Shown: piece after piece, positions 62,170 through 64,000 of the stretch | How the letters are laid out: each line of letters begins with the position of its first letter | Numbering within the stretch: the first letter of the stretch is position 1 | Source of the DNA: an uncultured Sphingomonas sp. | GTDB lineage: Bacteria > Pseudomonadota > Alphaproteobacteria > Sphingomonadales > Sphingomonadaceae | NCBI RefSeq assembly: GCF_913774285.1 | Contig: NZ_CAJYHX010000033.1 | Coordinates: 124,001 to 188,000, forward strand | Direction of reading: 5' to 3' | DNA: 64,000 nt | Notes under the pieces: model-generated | Told to the model about the DNA's origin: nothing | The model's database searches: none | The model's input: only the letters and a program-made list of their open reading frames with translations | Program-made: the position numbers and the translations under genes

Positions 62170-62565
62170 ATGTCGGACGAGGCGCCCCGCACCCTGGCCG
62201 CGATGATGGACCGCGGCAACGTGTTCGCGCCCGATTGCCCCTCCCGCGCGGTGTTGAAGCGGATCACCAGCAGCTGGGGCCTGCTCGTGCTGGTCGCGCT
62301 GCAAGGCGGGACCCGCCGCTTCAGCGAACTGCGTCGCCGGGTGAACGGAGTGAGCGAACGCATGCTCGCCCAGACGCTCCAGCAGCTGGAGGCGCACCAG
62401 CTCGTCACCCGCTACAGCTTGCCGGTGGTGCCGCCGCATGTGGAATACACCCTCACCCCGCTGGGCGAACAAGCTGCGGCGAAGGTCGAGGATCTGGTCG
62501 AGTGGATCCAGGCGAACATCGCCGCGCTGATGCCGGCGGAGGTGCAGGCAGAGGCGGCCGAGTAG
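62170..62565 (+). CDS. HxlR-family winged-helix transcriptional regulator
   Basis: A 131-residue regulator. The DUF24/HxlR domain shows CPSRAVLKRITSSWGLLVLV, the recognition part RFSELRRRVNGVSERMLAQTLQQLE and the wing VPPHVEYTLTPLGEQ. A Cys at residue 18 just before the HTH matches the redox-sensing Cys of this family. It likely represses the divergent quinone reductase and itself through the palindrome in the shared gap, and releases it upon oxidative or quinone stress. Confidence 0.9.
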   Translation: MSDEAPRTLAAMMDRGNVFAPDCPSRAVLKRITSSWGLLVLVALQGGTRRFSELRRRVNGVSERMLAQTLQQLEAHQLVTRYSLPVVPPHVEYTLTPLGEQAAAKVEDLVEWIQANIAALMPAEVQAEAAE

Positions 62566-62588
62566 CAGGTCGCTCCTCCTCCCGCGCC

Positions 62589-62682
62589 GTCATCCCCGCG
62601 AAGGCGGGGATCCATTGACGCTGGTGGCGCGGCTCTATCGCCAACGTCCTGGCAAATGGATTCCCGCCTTCGCGGGAATGAC
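62589..62682. repeat. REP-like inverted repeat (cccgcgaaggcggg type)
   Basis: gtcatccccgcgaaggcgggga at the left and its close inverse, ttcccgccttcgcgggaatgac, at the right, with a 50-base middle. It is a second sequence family, distinct from the cctccccc elements. It is the type of intergenic repeat widely dispersed in Sphingomonas genomes. Confidence 0.75.
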
Positions 62683-62803
62683 GAACAGGGTATGGTGGCC
62701 GCGGGCTGCGCCTCCAAAGGGTTCCCCGCTTACGCCGTCCGCAACCAGCCCTTCCTTCCCGCGCAGTATACCTCCCCGCCCGCCCATGGCATGGCATTCA
62801 GCC

Positions 62804-63154
62804 ATGATCGCCGCCATCGCTACCCTGCTCCTCTGCCAGTTGCTCGGCGAGGAGATCCACCTCCTCACCGGCCTGCCGCTGCCCGGCCCCGTGCTGGGCA
62901 TGTTCCTGCTACTCGGCTGGCTGCTGCTCCGCCCGGGCGAGCGCCCCACGCTGGTCCAGGTCTCCGCCTGGCTGACCGCGCATCTCTCGGTGATGTTCGT
63001 CCCCGCCGCCGTGGGGCTGATCGAGGAAGGCCCGGTGCTGGCGCAGAACGGCGTCGCGATCGTTGTCGCCACACTCGCCTCGACGCTGCTCACCGTCGCG
63101 GTGACCGCACTCGTCTTCCGCTGGGCGCTCGCCCGGCAGGCGCGCGGCGCATGA
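62804..63154 (+). CDS. LrgA/CidA-type holin-like membrane protein
   Basis: A 116-residue protein with about four hydrophobic segments. The start MIAAIATLLLCQLLGEEIHLL followed by GLPLPGPVLGMFLLLGWLL is the LrgA/CidA signature; LSVMFVPAAVGLIEEG is a later one. It is proposed to act with LrgB in envelope integrity, small-molecule export or cell-death control. ATG 62804 fits the family start better than ATG 62786. The upstream sequence lacks a clear ribosome site. Confidence 0.85.
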   Translation: MIAAIATLLLCQLLGEEIHLLTGLPLPGPVLGMFLLLGWLLLRPGERPTLVQVSAWLTAHLSVMFVPAAVGLIEEGPVLAQNGVAIVVATLASTLLTVAVTALVFRWALARQARGA

Positions 63155-63852
63155 CCGCGCTCTGGACGACGCTCCAGACGACGCCCCTGTTCTGGCTCAC
63201 CGCCACCCTGCTGGTGTTCGAGGGCGCCGACCGCCTGTCGAAGCGCAGCAACCGCCATCCGCTCTGCCACCCCGTGCTGCTGGCGACGCCGGTGCTGATC
63301 ATCCTCCTGCTGGCTACGCGCACGCCCTACCCGGTCTATGCGCAGAACACAGCCGTGCTCCCCTTCCTCCTCGGCCCCGCGACCGTCGGCCTCGCCATAC
63401 CGCTGTGGCGCAACCGCACGCTGGTCCGCAGCGCCGCCGGACCGCTGCTGCTGGCGCTGACCGCAGGTTCGCTGACTGCGATCCTCAGCGTCACCGCGAT
63501 CGTATGGGCATTCGGCGGCAGCGCCCATATCCTCGCCACCGTCGCGCCCCGCTCGGTAACGACGCCGGTGGCGATGGCACTCGCGCAGCAACTGGGCGGC
63601 ATCCCGGCGCTCGCGGCGATCGTGGTGCTGATCGCAGGCGTGTTCGGCGCGATGATCGCCACGCCGGTGCTCAACGCACTGCGGATAGAGGATTACCGTG
63701 TCCGCGGCTTCGCCACTGGGGTCGCCGCGCACGGCATCGGCATGGCCCGCGCCTTCCAGGTGAGCGAGATCGGCGGCACCTTCGCCGGCATCGGCATGGC
63801 GCTCAACGCCGCGATGACCGCGCTGCTCCTGACAATATGGGCGGTGCTGTAA
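63151..63852 (+). CDS. LrgB/CidB-family membrane protein
   Basis: A 233-residue protein with about seven hydrophobic segments and the family core LPFLLGPATVGLAIPLWRN, VAPRSVTTPVAMALAQQLGG and ATGVAAHGIGMARAF (GxxxHG-like). It overlaps the lrgA-like gene by four bases, so both are produced together. Followed by a perfect palindromic hairpin. Confidence 0.9.
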   Translation: MTALWTTLQTTPLFWLTATLLVFEGADRLSKRSNRHPLCHPVLLATPVLIILLLATRTPYPVYAQNTAVLPFLLGPATVGLAIPLWRNRTLVRSAAGPLLLALTAGSLTAILSVTAIVWAFGGSAHILATVAPRSVTTPVAMALAQQLGGIPALAAIVVLIAGVFGAMIATPVLNALRIEDYRVRGFATGVAAHGIGMARAFQVSEIGGTFAGIGMALNAAMTALLLTIWAVL

Positions 63853-63855
63853 TAC

Positions 63856-63881
63856 GATCCTCCCCCGCGAGGGGGAGGATC
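63856..63881. repeat. Perfect 26-base palindrome after lrgB
   Basis: gatcctcccccgcgagggggaggatc pairs completely. It equals the terminal unit of the dispersed GC-rich repeat family but stands alone here, so it may be a solo REP unit or a terminator-like barrier between convergent genes. Confidence 0.7.
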
Positions 63882-63894
63882 AGACAGCACACGC

Positions 63895-64000
63895 CTATTC
63901 GTCCGTCACGTCCTGCTTGGTGCCGTAGAGACGCACCGGCCGGCCGTTCTCGCACTCCACATCGGCGGTGAGCCGCATCTTGCGCAGCTCGCCGTCGCGG
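63895..64000 (-). CDS. C-terminal end of a PAS/PAC-domain protein, cut by window
   Basis: Thirty-four C-terminal residues are visible (RDGELRKMRLTADVE and, after a short gap, RPVRLYGTKQDVTDE, then TAG at 63895). The pattern DGELR...G.PVRLYGT.QDVTDE is the closing strand pair of a PAS/PAC sensor domain. The protein's total length, other domains and function lie outside the window. Confidence 0.55.
   Translation of the reverse strand, partial: RDGELRKMRLTADVECENGRPVRLYGTKQDVTDE

Noticed and set aside
1..64000. tRNA, rRNA, insertion sequences or prophage genes
   Set aside because: No cloverleaf-like segments, transposase motifs, integrase or phage structural proteins were seen on reading both strands. 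A dedicated scan would be needed to exclude a missed tRNA.

Overview
The window is high-GC bacterial chromosome from an alphaproteobacterium of the Sphingomonas group. The main reason is a near-complete sphingan (gellan/welan/diutan-type) exopolysaccharide locus whose gene order matches the described clusters: G-S-R diverging from Q-I-K-L-J-F-D-C-E, then the two genes called urf32/urf26 or M/N, then atrD-atrB, B and rmlACBD. Housekeeping neighbours (archaeal-type proS, a bpt leucyltransferase, ispH-thrB-rnhA, aroQ-accB-accC, a fused thiS-thiG) also fit Sphingomonadaceae. No rRNA, tRNA, insertion sequence, prophage or CRISPR array was seen.

Layout. 1-4,030: bpt (runs off the left edge), a UGT-type glycosyltransferase and proS, all on the minus strand. 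4,080-36,800: the sphingan locus. Polymerase-like (spsG), flippase-like (spsS) and lyase-like (spsR) genes are on the minus strand, with an extra large beta-helix protein at the outer end. The plus-strand genes supply the glycosyltransferases (Q, K, L, B), the envelope machinery (F, D, C, E), an exosortase with its EpsI partner, and dTDP-rhamnose synthesis (rmlACBD). Minus-strand genes inside the locus encode a parvulin-like lipoprotein (I), an AAA ATPase (J), a tiny membrane protein, and a HlyD/HlyB-type type I secretion pair (atrD, atrB). An epoxide hydrolase / NmrA-like / TetR block sits between the EpsI gene and atrD, where the described clusters have nothing. An acyltransferase and a GDSL hydrolase follow rmlD.

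36,900-46,800: a DMT permease, a DUF938 methyltransferase, a CcdC-like membrane protein, a DPP-IV-like peptidase, and the glycine cleavage operon gcvT-gcvH-gcvPA-gcvPB. That operon is preceded by a tandem glycine riboswitch and closed by a strong intrinsic terminator. 46,800-64,000: a lipoprotein, ispH-thrB-rnhA, a secreted VOC protein, a CoA-transferase operon with a phosphatase gene between its two subunits, an outer-membrane beta-barrel, a TPP enzyme, csbD, an alpha/beta-hydrolase lipoprotein with thiSG, aroQ-accBC-arsC, a divergent quinone reductase/HxlR pair with a perfect palindromic operator, lrgAB, and the end of a PAS-domain gene.

How the sphingan genes fit together (inference from family knowledge): SpsB starts the repeat on undecaprenyl phosphate, and SpsK, SpsL and SpsQ add GlcA, Glc and Rha. 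RmlACBD makes dTDP-rhamnose. SpsS flips the repeat and SpsG polymerises it. SpsC/SpsE control chain length and SpsD (with SpsF) exports the polymer. AtrDB probably secretes a protein, plausibly the signal-peptide-less lyase SpsR. REP-like GC-rich inverted repeats lie in many of the intergenic gaps.
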